This document shows, one piece after another, positions 43,384 through 52,403 of a stretch of 64,000 nt of DNA (position 1 is its first letter; the number at the start of each line of letters is the position of its first letter). The stretch comes from Marinarcus sediminis (GTDB lineage: Bacteria > Campylobacterota > Campylobacteria > Campylobacterales > Arcobacteraceae). The notes under the pieces were generated by a model. That model made no database searches, was not told the origin of the DNA, and was given only the letters and a program-made list of their open reading frames with translations. Location of the stretch: the NCBI RefSeq assembly GCF_048571275.1, contig NZ_CP182357.1:2170001-2234000 (forward strand). Reading direction: 5' to 3'. Position numbers and translations under genes: made by a program.

Positions 43384-44985
43384 TTAAGAACTCAAACTTT
43401 TCATGGCACGAATAAGATATTTTGGATTATGAATAGAGTAGTTCATGCCAATAACCTCTTTATTGGTCTCAAACAAACCATAAACTGCTGTCTGAGCCGT
43501 TCTTACAGAGTATTCAACGGTAAATACACAATCATCTTCCACTTCAGCAAATTGACCAATAAATGCAAAGTTTTTCGCACCTTTTGGTATAACATCGGGT
43601 CTGTCACCTGAACTTCTTGGCATAAACAAACTGTCAATAAATGGCATAGCTACAGGAATACAATTTGCTTTTCCTTTTTCCATAATGGGTTGCATAAGGG
43701 TTTGAATATTCAGATGGTAAAACAGCTCTTCTAAAATCTCTTTACCATTACATTGTGACATCGGTTTTTTAATACAATTTCCTGTTCTATCGGGATACAA
43801 ACCATAACCCCAAAATATTTTGACGTCGTTGGGTTGATTAGGGAAATGAGGCTGTCTGGCAATGACAATTGACATCAACCAATTTGAATCCGTAATGGTA
43901 ACCAAACCACCTGTTCCATCAACATTTCCTGAGAAATTTTCCATATACTCATGAAAAGTTGTATCGTGCAGTGTTGCAGTAAAAGAGTACCATTTTTGTA
44001 AATCAATGTTCTCTGAAAATACTCTGGGATTCCCAAAAGAGTTATCTTTTGAAGCAATTCTTTTCCAAAGTTTCCATGAGCCTGAATCCTTTTCATCTTT
44101 TAAAACAGCAGCTTCATTCCAACTTCCACTGTCTGTGCTTTCCGTAATTGAACCATTGGTGATAAATAAATAATCGTTTGTTCTTAAAACAATGTTTTCC
44201 TCTTCTCCTTGATTAAGCGTTTGCAAACCTATGGCTCTTTTTTCATGTTCATTAAACTTAAAATCAATGTCTTGAACTTGCACATTCATACAAAATTGAA
44301 CTCCAAGCTTTTCTAAGTAGTTTTTAATGGGCAAAATTACAGAGTGATATTGATTGTATTTGGTTCTCATAACACCCGTTAAATGGTTTAAACCATCGAC
44401 TAAGTGAATGAAGCGTTTCATGTATCTTCGCATCTCCATTAAAGAGCTCCACTTTTGAAATGCAAACATTGTTGACCAAATGTACCAAAAATTGGTCTCA
44501 AAAAAATCATGAGCAAACCAATCTTCAATGCGTTTATTTTCCAATAAAGATTCAGGGGTAAACAGAAGTTTTGCCATATCACTTTGATGAGAAATAGATA
44601 ACCCATAACTTGAATCATCCACTTTTTTGCCCGCTTTTATAAGCCTTGCTTGTGCATGAGAAACAAACCTTTGATTAAATTCAAAGGTTTCATCCTTAAT
44701 TGAGATGAATTCATTTTCATACGAAGGAATATGTGAAAGTAAATCCCAATAACATACATAGTGCTCTTCATGCATTCTTCCACCTCGTATGACATAACCT
44801 TTTTTTGGGTCACCACTGCCATCACATGCACCACCAGCAATGCCATCTTGCTCTAAAATAATGATATTTTTAGGCGTAATATTGGCATCGTTTATCAAAT
44901 ACACAGCACTGGCTAAAGCGGATATTCCACTGCCAATTAAATATACTTTAGAATCATTTGTTTGAGTGTTATTTTCTTTTTTCAT
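43384..44985 (-). CDS. Oleate hydratase (MCRA family flavoenzyme)
   Basis: A 533-aa protein. It has an N-terminal FAD-binding motif VYLIGSGISALASAVYL, then IRGGRMHEEHYVCYWDLL, which corresponds to the conserved RGGREM region of oleate hydratases. Further family blocks are FFETNFWYIWSTMFAFQKW, HSVILPIKNYLEKLGVQF and the ending GQFAEVEDDCVFTVEYSVR. The enzyme adds water to the cis-9 double bond of oleic acid. RGGRMHEEH differs slightly from the usual RGGREMENH, so activity should not be assumed. The start at 44985 is set by an AAAGG site; the frame is open upstream over a TATAAT box (45026-45031). Confidence 0.88.
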   Translation of the reverse strand: MKKENNTQTNDSKVYLIGSGISALASAVYLINDANITPKNIIILEQDGIAGGACDGSGDPKKGYVIRGGRMHEEHYVCYWDLLSHIPSYENEFISIKDETFEFNQRFVSHAQARLIKAGKKVDDSSYGLSISHQSDMAKLLFTPESLLENKRIEDWFAHDFFETNFWYIWSTMFAFQKWSSLMEMRRYMKRFIHLVDGLNHLTGVMRTKYNQYHSVILPIKNYLEKLGVQFCMNVQVQDIDFKFNEHEKRAIGLQTLNQGEEENIVLRTNDYLFITNGSITESTDSGSWNEAAVLKDEKDSGSWKLWKRIASKDNSFGNPRVFSENIDLQKWYSFTATLHDTTFHEYMENFSGNVDGTGGLVTITDSNWLMSIVIARQPHFPNQPNDVKIFWGYGLYPDRTGNCIKKPMSQCNGKEILEELFYHLNIQTLMQPIMEKGKANCIPVAMPFIDSLFMPRSSGDRPDVIPKGAKNFAFIGQFAEVEDDCVFTVEYSVRTAQTAVYGLFETNKEVIGMNYSIHNPKYLIRAMKSLSS

Positions 44986-45148
44986 GAACATTACCTTTAA
45001 TAAAAAGTCAGAACGGTCGTAATTGATTATATCCCAATTCATTTAATAGGATTCTATTGTATTTAAATTTTCTTTACTTTATTTTATGTAAGTTACAGAA
45101 AAAAAATATTACTATTACTTTTATGTAACGAACTTAGGAACTCAATTT

Positions 45149-46072
45149 ATGACACTCTTTTTCACTCTTCTTGGAAAAATTACTCCACTGTATTTCAGTA
45201 TTGTGTTGGGGTTTTTTAGCACAAAATTTTTAGATTGCAATAAAGAGACCGTTGCCAAAATTTTACTCTATATTTTAGCGCCACTGATCATATTTAATGC
45301 CACGTTGAGTGTCCACATTAACAGTTCCGTTATCTTTTTACCCATTTTTTTCTTTATTTTAAGTTTAATTATTGCGTTTGGTACATTGCCTATTTTCTAT
45401 CAAATTTTCAAAGACAACAGTGCCAATGTTCTCTCCTTTAGTGTTGCCACAGGAAATACAGGGAATTTAGGAATTCCTATTGCCATTTTATTTTTAGAAC
45501 CCAAATTGGTTGATGTTTATATCTTTACGGTCCTAGCCTCAATGTTATATCAAAACTCTGTAGGGTATTATATTACAGCAAAAAGTGCTTTTACGACCAA
45601 AGAGAGCCTCAAAAAAGTGATGAAACTGCCTGTAATTCATGCATTTATTTTAGGGCTTATTTTTAATATTTTAGGCTTTAAAATGCCCGAAGTTTTTATA
45701 CCATATACCATTTATTTAAAAGGGACCTATGCAATTTTAGGAATGATGCTTTTAGGAATGGGATTAGAACACATGAAAACCAATGGTGGATTTGATAAAC
45801 TTTTTGTCTCTCTGGCATTGTTTGTAAAATTTATTCTTTGGCCTTTACTGGTACTGGCTTTTATCTGTGCAGATAAAAATTATTTCCATTTTTTAGATCA
45901 AGATTTATATTTGGTGATGTTTATTTTCTCTATCGTGCCACTGGCTGCTAACACAGTAACCGTTGCAACACTTTTAAATGTAAAACCAGAAAAAATGGCA
46001 GTTGCGGTACTGATTTCAACTCTGATTTCTCTGTTTTACATCCCGTTAATGATCTTTTTATACAACAATTAA
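45149..46072 (+). CDS. AEC family transporter (auxin efflux carrier type)
   Basis: A 307-aa membrane protein with about ten helices in two five-helix repeats. FLDCNKETVAKILLYILAPLIIFNA and GNTGNLGIPIAILFLEP in the first half, and SIVPLAANTVTVATLLNVKPEKMA in the second, are typical of the AEC/BASS-like superfamily. Substrates are often carboxylates, but not determinable here. A second AEC gene follows sucCD at 53.3 kb. It is convergent with the Old Yellow Enzyme gene, 4 bp away. Confidence 0.92.
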   Translation: MTLFFTLLGKITPLYFSIVLGFFSTKFLDCNKETVAKILLYILAPLIIFNATLSVHINSSVIFLPIFFFILSLIIAFGTLPIFYQIFKDNSANVLSFSVATGNTGNLGIPIAILFLEPKLVDVYIFTVLASMLYQNSVGYYITAKSAFTTKESLKKVMKLPVIHAFILGLIFNILGFKMPEVFIPYTIYLKGTYAILGMMLLGMGLEHMKTNGGFDKLFVSLALFVKFILWPLLVLAFICADKNYFHFLDQDLYLVMFIFSIVPLAANTVTVATLLNVKPEKMAVAVLISTLISLFYIPLMIFLYNN

Positions 46073-46076
46073 TGTT

Positions 46077-47108
46077 TTAGATATACGCTCGCATATAAGA
46101 TTTGTGAATCAATTCTCTTTTATCTGCTTTATTCGCAGCATCAAAAACAAAATTTGGACTTCGTAAAAGTTCTCTGCCATAAGCCACATAATCGCAAAAT
46201 TGTTCATTTAAAAGGTTTTCTCCTTGAGCCGCAGTTGTAATTAACCCCACAGCAATCACAGGAATTTCTATATTTTTCTTAATCTCTTTGGCGTAATCGC
46301 ACTGATAAAGAGGTTCTAACACTGGCATACACTCTGGAATATTTTGATTTCCACCTGCAGATACGTGAATGGCATCAACACCCACTTTTTCTAACTCTTG
46401 ACAAAGATAGATAGAATCTTCTAAATTCCAACCTGTATTCATCCATTCATGAGCAGAAATACGAACAATAAGAGGAAGTTTTACTTTTTCTTTAATACTT
46501 TGCGCAATTTCAACAATCAAAGCGCACCGATTCTCTAAACTGCCTCCATATTTGTCTTTTCTTTTATTGCTTAACGCAGATAAAAATTCACACAACAAAT
46601 ATCCATGGGCAGCATGCAATTCTATGGCATCGTAATTGGCTTTTTTGGCTCGAAGGGCAGCTTTTAAAAAGAGCTTTTTAATTGCTTGAATATCTTTTAA
46701 TGTTGCAGCCTTGGGCATTTTGTAAGGGGATTCTTCACTGAATGCTATTGCACTTGGAGCAAGTGGAGTTGATGTTGGTACACCGCTTTTTCTTCCCGCA
46801 TGTGCCAATTGAATTGCCATTTTTGCACCAAATTCATGGCATCTTTTGTTCATAATTTTATGTTTTTTTATTTGGGCATCTTGCCATAACCCCAAATCAT
46901 GTATCGAAATTCTTCCTTTGGGTTCAATGGCTGTGGCTTCAACAATAATCAACCCTACTCCACCCAATGCTCTGGCACAATAGTGTGTATGATGAAATTT
47001 TTTCAACAAACCACTGTTGCAACTGGCATACATACACATGGGAGGCATAACAATTCTATTTTTTAGTTTCAGCTTACCCATTTTCCCTTTTTTAAACAGT
47101 GCACTCAT
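46077..47108 (-). CDS. Old Yellow Enzyme family NADPH dehydrogenase (YqjM-like)
   Basis: A 343-aa FMN-dependent ene-reductase of the YqjM class: the redox-tuning cysteine is in PPMCMYAS, the substrate-binding pair in ELHAAHGYLL, and QLAHAGRKS, SLENRCALIVEI and AYGRELLRSPNFV are family blocks. It reduces alpha,beta-unsaturated carbonyls and similar electrophiles with NADPH. It is the last gene of the redox cluster run by the divergent HxlR regulator. Confidence 0.94.
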   Translation of the reverse strand: MSALFKKGKMGKLKLKNRIVMPPMCMYASCNSGLLKKFHHTHYCARALGGVGLIIVEATAIEPKGRISIHDLGLWQDAQIKKHKIMNKRCHEFGAKMAIQLAHAGRKSGVPTSTPLAPSAIAFSEESPYKMPKAATLKDIQAIKKLFLKAALRAKKANYDAIELHAAHGYLLCEFLSALSNKRKDKYGGSLENRCALIVEIAQSIKEKVKLPLIVRISAHEWMNTGWNLEDSIYLCQELEKVGVDAIHVSAGGNQNIPECMPVLEPLYQCDYAKEIKKNIEIPVIAVGLITTAAQGENLLNEQFCDYVAYGRELLRSPNFVFDAANKADKRELIHKSYMRAYI

Positions 47109-47124
47109 GGTCTATCCTTTTACA

Positions 47125-47754
47125 TTATTTTATAAATTCAACAATTTCTTCAAAAGGTTCTCTTAATTGTGTTGATTGCGGATTGATTCTGTATCCAAAA
47201 GGCAGAACTAACGAAAGTTGCCATTGTGTTGTATCAAGACCTAAAATGGCTTCCACCCCCTCTTTTTCAAATCCTTCTATGGGACAAGAATCAATACCTT
47301 TAACTGCAGCTGCAGTCATCATATTTCCTGCTGCAAATGAGGTTTGTTTTGCTGTCCAAGCATAGATATTCTCATCGCTGCTTAAGGTTTTTGATAAATG
47401 ATTTGCATACAAATTTAAATAAAAATCATATTTTTCTTGTGGCATATCACGTCTTGCAAATCGTTTGCCGGGAATTCCACTTTCAGGTTTTACTCCGTTG
47501 ATTCCAGCTAAAACTATTACCAAATGAGAGCATGTTGTAATTTGTGCTTGATCCCAGCACACTGGCTTTAGTTTTGCCTTTAACGCTTCATTTGTTATAA
47601 CCAAAAACTTCCAAGCCTCCATACCAAAAGAAGATGGTGATTTTCTTCCCGCTTCTAAAATATAGTGCATATCCTCATCACTTATTTTTTTTGTATCATC
47701 AAAAGTTTTACAAGCGTGTCTAAAATCCATAGCTTCCATAAATGTTTTTTCCAT
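47125..47754 (-). CDS. Nitroreductase family protein (NfsB-like)
   Basis: A 209-aa FMN enzyme. RHACKTFDDTKKISDEDMHYILEAGRKSPSSFGMEAWKF is the N-terminal FMN-binding region split here as RHACKTFD and SPSSFGMEAW; GIDSCPIEGFEKEGVEAIL and LVLPFGYRINPQ complete the pattern. It reduces nitro compounds, quinones or related electrophiles with NAD(P)H. It lies 11 bp after the alcohol dehydrogenase and 16 bp before the Old Yellow Enzyme gene. Confidence 0.93.
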   Translation of the reverse strand: MEKTFMEAMDFRHACKTFDDTKKISDEDMHYILEAGRKSPSSFGMEAWKFLVITNEALKAKLKPVCWDQAQITTCSHLVIVLAGINGVKPESGIPGKRFARRDMPQEKYDFYLNLYANHLSKTLSSDENIYAWTAKQTSFAAGNMMTAAAVKGIDSCPIEGFEKEGVEAILGLDTTQWQLSLVLPFGYRINPQSTQLREPFEEIVEFIK

Positions 47755-47765
47755 AATGATTCCTT

Positions 47766-48899
47766 TTAAATTGATTTTTCTAATATTTTTATTACAACTG
47801 CTTTATTTACACTACCTCTATCACCAAACTGGGTAAAACCATGTTTTTCTAAAAGTGATGTAACTTTTTCTATAATCTCTTTATCATCTGTATATGAAGA
47901 AATTTTTAAATCTATATTTAAGGATGAATATAAAGCTCTTATTTTTTCGACTACATCTAAAGGGTTATTTGTATTTATTCTAAATACATTTTCTCCCATT
48001 TGTAGAAGTTTGTCTTTTTTTTCGTCAGCTAGTATTGTAAGTAGATTTGGTTGAATAATTGCTAAAGTCCTAGCATGGTCTATTCCATATAATCCACTTA
48101 ATTCATGTCCAATAAAGTGTGTTGCCCAATCTTGGGGAACACCCAGACCTATGACTCCATTCAGCGCTTGATTTGCAAGCCACATCAAGTTAGCATACCA
48201 TAAATCATCTTTTCTGTTAAAAGTATTAGCCAACTGAATCAAACCTCGTAAAACTCCTTCGGCATAACCATCTTGTGCCAATGCGCCATGGCTTTGAGTT
48301 AAATATTGCTCACATGTGTGCACAAAAGCATCCACAACTCCATTGACCAATTGTCGTTCATCTAAACTTTTTAACACATTGGGGTCTAAAATGGCAAATT
48401 GGGGATAAGAAAAAGGAGAATGAAAAAATCTTTTCTCTTTTGTCTCCCCTTTAGTAATAACCGAACCTGTATTTGATTCGCTTCCAGTTGCTGCTAAAGT
48501 TAAAACTGCACCGATTTTTAAAGCTTTTGTAGGCGTAAATTTCCCTTCAAGTAAATCCCAGCCATCACCCTCATAAAAAAAGGCATTTGCAACATACTTT
48601 GCACCATCTATAACCGAACCACCTCCCACAGCTAAAACAAAATCCACTTTATTTTCTCTGGCATGTGCAATGGCTTGATCTAAAGTCTCTTTTTTTGGAT
48701 TTGCTTCAACTCCACCAAATTCAAACCAAGTATGATTTTTAAGAGCATCTTTGACTTGATTATAAACACCATTCTTTTTAATACTTCCACCACCATAAAG
48801 AAATAGAACTCTATAATCTTTTGGTATCAATTCACTGAGTTTTGATATTTTTCCTTCTCCAAACTCAATTTGAGTTGGGTTTACATATGAAAATTGCAT
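47766..48899 (-). CDS. Iron-containing alcohol dehydrogenase (YqhD-like)
   Basis: A 377-aa group III dehydrogenase. The NAD(P) motif VGGGSVIDGAKY and the metal-site histidines and aspartate (VVDAFVHTCEQYLT, HFIGHELSGLYGIDHARTL) are intact. The N-terminus FSYVNPTQIEFGEGKISKL matches E. coli YqhD, an NADPH-dependent aldehyde reductase that detoxifies aldehydes from lipid peroxidation. This fits the electrophile-response context. A strong AAAAGGA site precedes the ATG. Confidence 0.94.
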   Translation of the reverse strand: MQFSYVNPTQIEFGEGKISKLSELIPKDYRVLFLYGGGSIKKNGVYNQVKDALKNHTWFEFGGVEANPKKETLDQAIAHARENKVDFVLAVGGGSVIDGAKYVANAFFYEGDGWDLLEGKFTPTKALKIGAVLTLAATGSESNTGSVITKGETKEKRFFHSPFSYPQFAILDPNVLKSLDERQLVNGVVDAFVHTCEQYLTQSHGALAQDGYAEGVLRGLIQLANTFNRKDDLWYANLMWLANQALNGVIGLGVPQDWATHFIGHELSGLYGIDHARTLAIIQPNLLTILADEKKDKLLQMGENVFRINTNNPLDVVEKIRALYSSLNIDLKISSYTDDKEIIEKVTSLLEKHGFTQFGDRGSVNKAVVIKILEKSI

Positions 48900-48909
48900 A
48901 GTATTCCTT

Positions 48910-49836
48910 TTATAAATTTTTAGCTTCTTTTAATGCTTTTAATTGCATTTTTTCTATTCTACTCTTTTTATTAAACAATATAACTGCTGTCAAGGACAAT
49001 AAACACCCCATCACAGTAGATGAAGCTATTTTTTCACCGTAGGCAAAATAACTTGATACTGTTGCACCAATTGGAACGATAAACATAAATACACCTGTAT
49101 TATGTGCCCCTATTCTGCTGGCACTAGCAAAAAATATTGTCATTGCAAAAGTTCCAGAAAATAATCCTACAAATAAAATATTCCACCAAAACACGGAATC
49201 ATATAATCCTATTTCAAAAGGACGATGTGGTAAGGCAATAATCATATTTGTAAAAGCAGTTACACCAAAGATTACTAAAGTGTAAAACATAGGGTCAACT
49301 CTTTTTGAAGCCTTTTGCGTTAAAACTGTAACAAAAGACCATACTATAGCGCAAACTAAAAAATATATACTATCAAGATTTAAAAAGCCTAATCCCTCCA
49401 TTGGAATACGAAGCAAAATAATCGCTCCAAATACACCAATACCCAAAGCAAATACTTGTTTTGCTGATACTCTTGTACCAAAAAGCAAAATAGATAAAAA
49501 ATAGGTAAGTAAAGGAACCAATGATGTAACCATAGTTCCTCCATATCCAGCTTCTCCATGGGCAAGACCTGCAAAAAACAAGTAACTAAAAGCTGCACTT
49601 AATAGTCCTGCTAAAAGCATATACATATATCCTAAAAAGTCAGTTTTCAAAGATCTTTTCATATAAATCATAACGGGTATCATTCCTACAAAAGAAATTG
49701 TGTATCTCCAAAATGAAGCTACTTGTATATTTGAATGTTCAACCGCTGCTTTTCCAGAAGTCCAAGCAACACCCCAAAGTAACATAGCGATTAACATACC
49801 AATAAAATATTTGGTTTTATTCTCTTCTTTGTGCAT
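48910..49836 (-). CDS. EamA/DMT family transporter
   Basis: A 308-aa protein with ten predicted membrane helices in two EamA repeats (AMLLWGVAWTSGKAAVEH early; a second repeat from IYFLVCAIVWSFVTVLT). DMT exporters of this type move metabolites or drugs out of the cell. It starts with an ATG that overlaps the stop of a 17-codon ORF (TAATG) and has no strong ribosome-binding site of its own, so it is probably read by translational coupling. Confidence 0.92.
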   Translation of the reverse strand: MHKEENKTKYFIGMLIAMLLWGVAWTSGKAAVEHSNIQVASFWRYTISFVGMIPVMIYMKRSLKTDFLGYMYMLLAGLLSAAFSYLFFAGLAHGEAGYGGTMVTSLVPLLTYFLSILLFGTRVSAKQVFALGIGVFGAIILLRIPMEGLGFLNLDSIYFLVCAIVWSFVTVLTQKASKRVDPMFYTLVIFGVTAFTNMIIALPHRPFEIGLYDSVFWWNILFVGLFSGTFAMTIFFASASRIGAHNTGVFMFIVPIGATVSSYFAYGEKIASSTVMGCLLSLTAVILFNKKSRIEKMQLKALKEAKNL

Positions 49837-49889
49837 TAATGGTTCACTTTTCTCAATTTATTAATGACTTTAACGACTATATTTTTCAT
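49836..49889 (-). CDS. Possible 17-aa leader ORF coupled to the EamA gene
   Basis: A strong AAAGGA site is followed by ATG at 49889 and a 17-codon frame (MKNIVVKVINKLRKVNH) whose TAA shares a base with the EamA start codon. It may be a coupling leader, or the start of a gene whose body was deleted. No homologue is recognised. Confidence 0.35.
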   Translation of the reverse strand: MKNIVVKVINKLRKVNH

Positions 49890-49936
49890 AATATTTCCTT
49901 TTTTCAGTTTTTAAACTTTGTATATTTTTTGTTACA

Positions 49937-50059
49937 TCATGAGACAGTAAGAACAATCTTACCTTGAATATGTCCAAGCGTTGCTCGTTCATGTGCCTTT
50001 TTAGCATCAATAAGAGGGTAAGTACTATCAATCACAACACGAATCGTTCCATTTAAATC
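49937..50059 (-). pseudogene. 3' remnant of a zinc-type alcohol dehydrogenase / quinone oxidoreductase gene
   Basis: On the minus strand a 40-codon stretch reads DLNGTIRVVIDSTYPLID, AKKAHERATLGHIQ and GKIVLTVS, then stop. This is the conserved C-terminal end of MDR-family quinone oxidoreductases (pattern PVID..YPL..A.KAH......GKIVLTV). No start or catalytic part precedes it: the frame hits a stop after seven more codons inside the mdaB-like gene end. It is a deletion remnant that fits the functions of its neighbours. Confidence 0.75.
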
Positions 50060-50064
50060 CTTTT

Positions 50065-50646
50065 TTATAAAAAGTTTTTAGTTAAAACTTTCTCAAATCT
50101 TTCTAACTCTTTATCTAAATTCATGTCACCTTTAAAGATATCATGTACTGAATAAGTTTCAAGGGGTTCTAATCCACAAAATTGAAAGGTTTTATGAACA
50201 GCAATATGGGCTTGATCTAAAGACATGCCATCAAAAAAAGCATCTTTATTATTAAATGTTGAAGATGGGCTATTAATCGTTAAACTTAGCATATATTTTT
50301 TATTTTTAAATAATCCACCGGTCCCATAAGTTTTTGAAACATCGCTTCTACTTCGTCCATCATTTGCGTAAAACTTTCCTTGTTGAAAAGTTTCATCAAT
50401 ATATTTTTTAGTAATCCAAGGAACACTCATCCAAAAAACTGGATATTGAAATAAAATATAATCAGCCCATTCAAACTTTTCAATCTCTTCTTCTATGTTA
50501 TAACCTTTTTCAATATCTGTTTGTTTTACTTCAAAACCATTTTTAGTAAAAAACTCATTTGCTTTATTTATAAAACTGTTTGTTAGATTTCCTTCTGCCA
50601 CATCTTTATAAAACTGATGTCCATTTAGTATTAATACATTTTTCAT
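50065..50646 (-). CDS. NAD(P)H-dependent quinone oxidoreductase (MdaB/KefF-like flavodoxin fold)
   Basis: A 193-aa flavoprotein: MKNVLILNGHQFY is the flavin phosphate loop region, and FEWADYILFQYPVFWMSVPWITK and YGTGGLFKNKKYMLSLT are typical of MdaB. It performs two-electron reduction of quinones, avoiding semiquinone radicals. It is the first gene of the redox cluster and is divergent from the HxlR regulator. The stop codon is followed at once by the dehydrogenase remnant. Confidence 0.92.
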   Translation of the reverse strand: MKNVLILNGHQFYKDVAEGNLTNSFINKANEFFTKNGFEVKQTDIEKGYNIEEEIEKFEWADYILFQYPVFWMSVPWITKKYIDETFQQGKFYANDGRSRSDVSKTYGTGGLFKNKKYMLSLTINSPSSTFNNKDAFFDGMSLDQAHIAVHKTFQFCGLEPLETYSVHDIFKGDMNLDKELERFEKVLTKNFL

Positions 50647-50683
50647 GATTTCTCCCTAAATAATTTATGAGAATTATATACCC

Positions 50684-50730
50684 AGTAAACTTAATTTACT
50701 CTTACTTACCAAAAGTAAAGTAATAGTAAA
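50684..50730. promoter_or_regulatory. Candidate HxlR operator with overlapping dyads
   Basis: Three dyads with a 5 or 10 base spacer overlap in 47 bp: AGTAAA-N5-TTTACT (50684-50700), TTTACTCTTACTT-N10-AAGTAATAGTAAA (50695-50730, one mismatch in 13) and TTACTT-N5-AAGTAA (50702-50718). The site lies between the mdaB-like gene and hxlR, just upstream of the hxlR -10 box, as expected for a regulator controlling both. Confidence 0.6.
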
Positions 50731-50745
50731 TTATAAACTTTATGT

Positions 50746-50751
50746 TATAAT
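50746..50751 (+). promoter_or_regulatory. -10 box TATAAT of the hxlR gene
   Basis: TATAAT lies 19 bases before the first ATG at 50771, with AAAAGGA in the leader. Confidence 0.5.
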
Positions 50752-50770
50752 ACTTTTTAGAAAAGGATTT

Positions 50771-51148
50771 ATGATGTATTATATAAATGATAAAGAGTAT
50801 AAATGTTCCGTTTCAGTCACACTGGATGTCTTTAATGACAGATGGAAACTTGCCATAATATGGCACTTGTTAGATGGAAATAAACGTTTTAAAGAGTTAC
50901 ACGAAATCATCAGTGAAATCACACAAAAAACCTTAACCGTTAAATTAAAAGAGTTAGAAGGTAAAAATATTATTCACCGTGAAGTCTTTCCTGAAGTACC
51001 CCCAAAAGTGGTTTATTCATTGACCCATATTGGCTTACAACTCAAACCCGTTTTATCAGAAATGCACAAATGGGGAATTGAATATGTCAAAGAGCATGGA
51101 ACCCTCACCAATGAGAATCCTTGTCAAACGGCTTTGTGTATTATGTAA
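50771..51148 (+). CDS. HxlR family transcriptional regulator
   Basis: A 125-aa winged-helix regulator. C12 (YKCSVSVTLDVFNDRWKLAIIWHL) is the conserved N-terminal cysteine that senses quinones, diamide or aldehydes in YodB/HypR/QorR relatives. The recognition part is RFKELHEIISEITQKTLTVKLKELEGKNII. It is divergent from a quinone reductase and the five-gene redox set, with a matching operator between, so it probably represses them until the cysteine is modified. Two further cysteines lie at the C-terminus (CQTALC). A second ATG follows one codon later. Confidence 0.93.
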   Translation: MMYYINDKEYKCSVSVTLDVFNDRWKLAIIWHLLDGNKRFKELHEIISEITQKTLTVKLKELEGKNIIHREVFPEVPPKVVYSLTHIGLQLKPVLSEMHKWGIEYVKEHGTLTNENPCQTALCIM

Positions 51149-51170
51149 TTAATAATTTATACTTTTTATG

Positions 51171-51176
51171 TATAAT
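51171..51176 (+). promoter_or_regulatory. -10 box TATAAT of sucCD
   Basis: TATAAT lies 52 bases before sucC ATG, followed by a leader with TTAGGAG. Confidence 0.45.
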
Positions 51177-51227
51177 TGTTGCAACAGTGTAGAATAAAAG
51201 TAACGTTTAACTTTCTTAGGAGTTTCC

Positions 51228-52394
51228 ATGAACATACATGAATACCAAGCCAAACAGATTTTCCATAAATATTATTTGCCCACTCCCAAAGGTTTTTTAG
51301 CGACAAGCATCAATGAAACCATACAGTGTGCTAAAAAACTTGGTGGGAAAAAATGGGTTTTAAAAGCACAAGTACACACAGGGGGACGAGGGAAAGCCGG
51401 TGGCATTAAGGTTGCAAACTCCTTAGAAGAGGTTAAAAAATATGCCGATGAACTTTTGGGCATGGTTTTAGTGACCAAACAAACGGGACCAGAGGGAAAA
51501 CTGGTGTCAAAAATATACATTGAAGAGGGTGTTAATATCACCTATGAAGCGTATTTGGGAATCGTATTGGACAGAGCACTTGAAATGCCTGTAATGATGG
51601 GCTCTCGTGATGGTGGTGTGGAAATTGAAAAAGTGGCACAAGAGAATCCTCAAAGCATTAAAAAAATCCCCATTGACCCAACGGTAGGTTTTCAAGACTT
51701 TCATGGAAGAGAACTCGCTTTTGAATTGGGTATTTTTAAAGAAGATATGGCAAACTTTATTCAATTTGCCAAAACACTCTACCGAATCTATCTCGAAGAC
51801 GATGCAGAACTTATTGAAATCAACCCTTTGGTTAAAACCGATGAAAATAAGTTTTTAGCTTTAGATGGAAAAATGGGAGTCGATGACAGTGCGTTGTTTC
51901 GACATGATGAAATCGAAGCCATGAGAGACTTAAGTGAAGAGGATAAAGCCGAAGTTGAAGCGGCAAAATATGGGCTTTCTTACATCAAACTTGATGGAAA
52001 TGTAGGGTGTATGGTCAATGGTGCAGGACTTGCGATGGCCACCATGGATATTATCACCTATGAAGGCGGAACAGCGGCAAACTTCTTAGATGTGGGAGGA
52101 AATGCCAGTGCTGAAAGTGTGGCAAAAGGGTTTGAACTTATTTTAAGAGATAAAAATGTCAAATCCATATTTGTCAATATTTTTGCAGGTATTGTTCGGT
52201 GTGACCGAATTGCCAATGGAATCATAGAAGCCACGCACAACGTAGAAGTCAATGTGCCTATTGTTGTACGACTTGATGGTACCAATGCCAAAATTGCTGC
52301 TGAAATTTTAAATGAAGCCAATATCAAAAATATTATTGTTGCACACTCTTTAGAAGATGGAGCAAAAAAAGCTGTTGAAGCTTCAAAAAAATAA
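51228..52394 (+). CDS. sucC: Succinyl-CoA ligase, beta subunit
   Basis: A 388-aa ATP-grasp subunit: MNIHEYQAKQIF is the usual start, with VLKAQVHTGGRGKAGGIK and NGAGLAMATMDIITYEGG as signatures. With SucD it interconverts succinyl-CoA and succinate with ATP formation in the TCA cycle. Nine bases separate it from sucD. Confidence 0.97.
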   Translation: MNIHEYQAKQIFHKYYLPTPKGFLATSINETIQCAKKLGGKKWVLKAQVHTGGRGKAGGIKVANSLEEVKKYADELLGMVLVTKQTGPEGKLVSKIYIEEGVNITYEAYLGIVLDRALEMPVMMGSRDGGVEIEKVAQENPQSIKKIPIDPTVGFQDFHGRELAFELGIFKEDMANFIQFAKTLYRIYLEDDAELIEINPLVKTDENKFLALDGKMGVDDSALFRHDEIEAMRDLSEEDKAEVEAAKYGLSYIKLDGNVGCMVNGAGLAMATMDIITYEGGTAANFLDVGGNASAESVAKGFELILRDKNVKSIFVNIFAGIVRCDRIANGIIEATHNVEVNVPIVVRLDGTNAKIAAEILNEANIKNIIVAHSLEDGAKKAVEASKK

Positions 52395-52403
52395 GGAAGT
52401 ATC

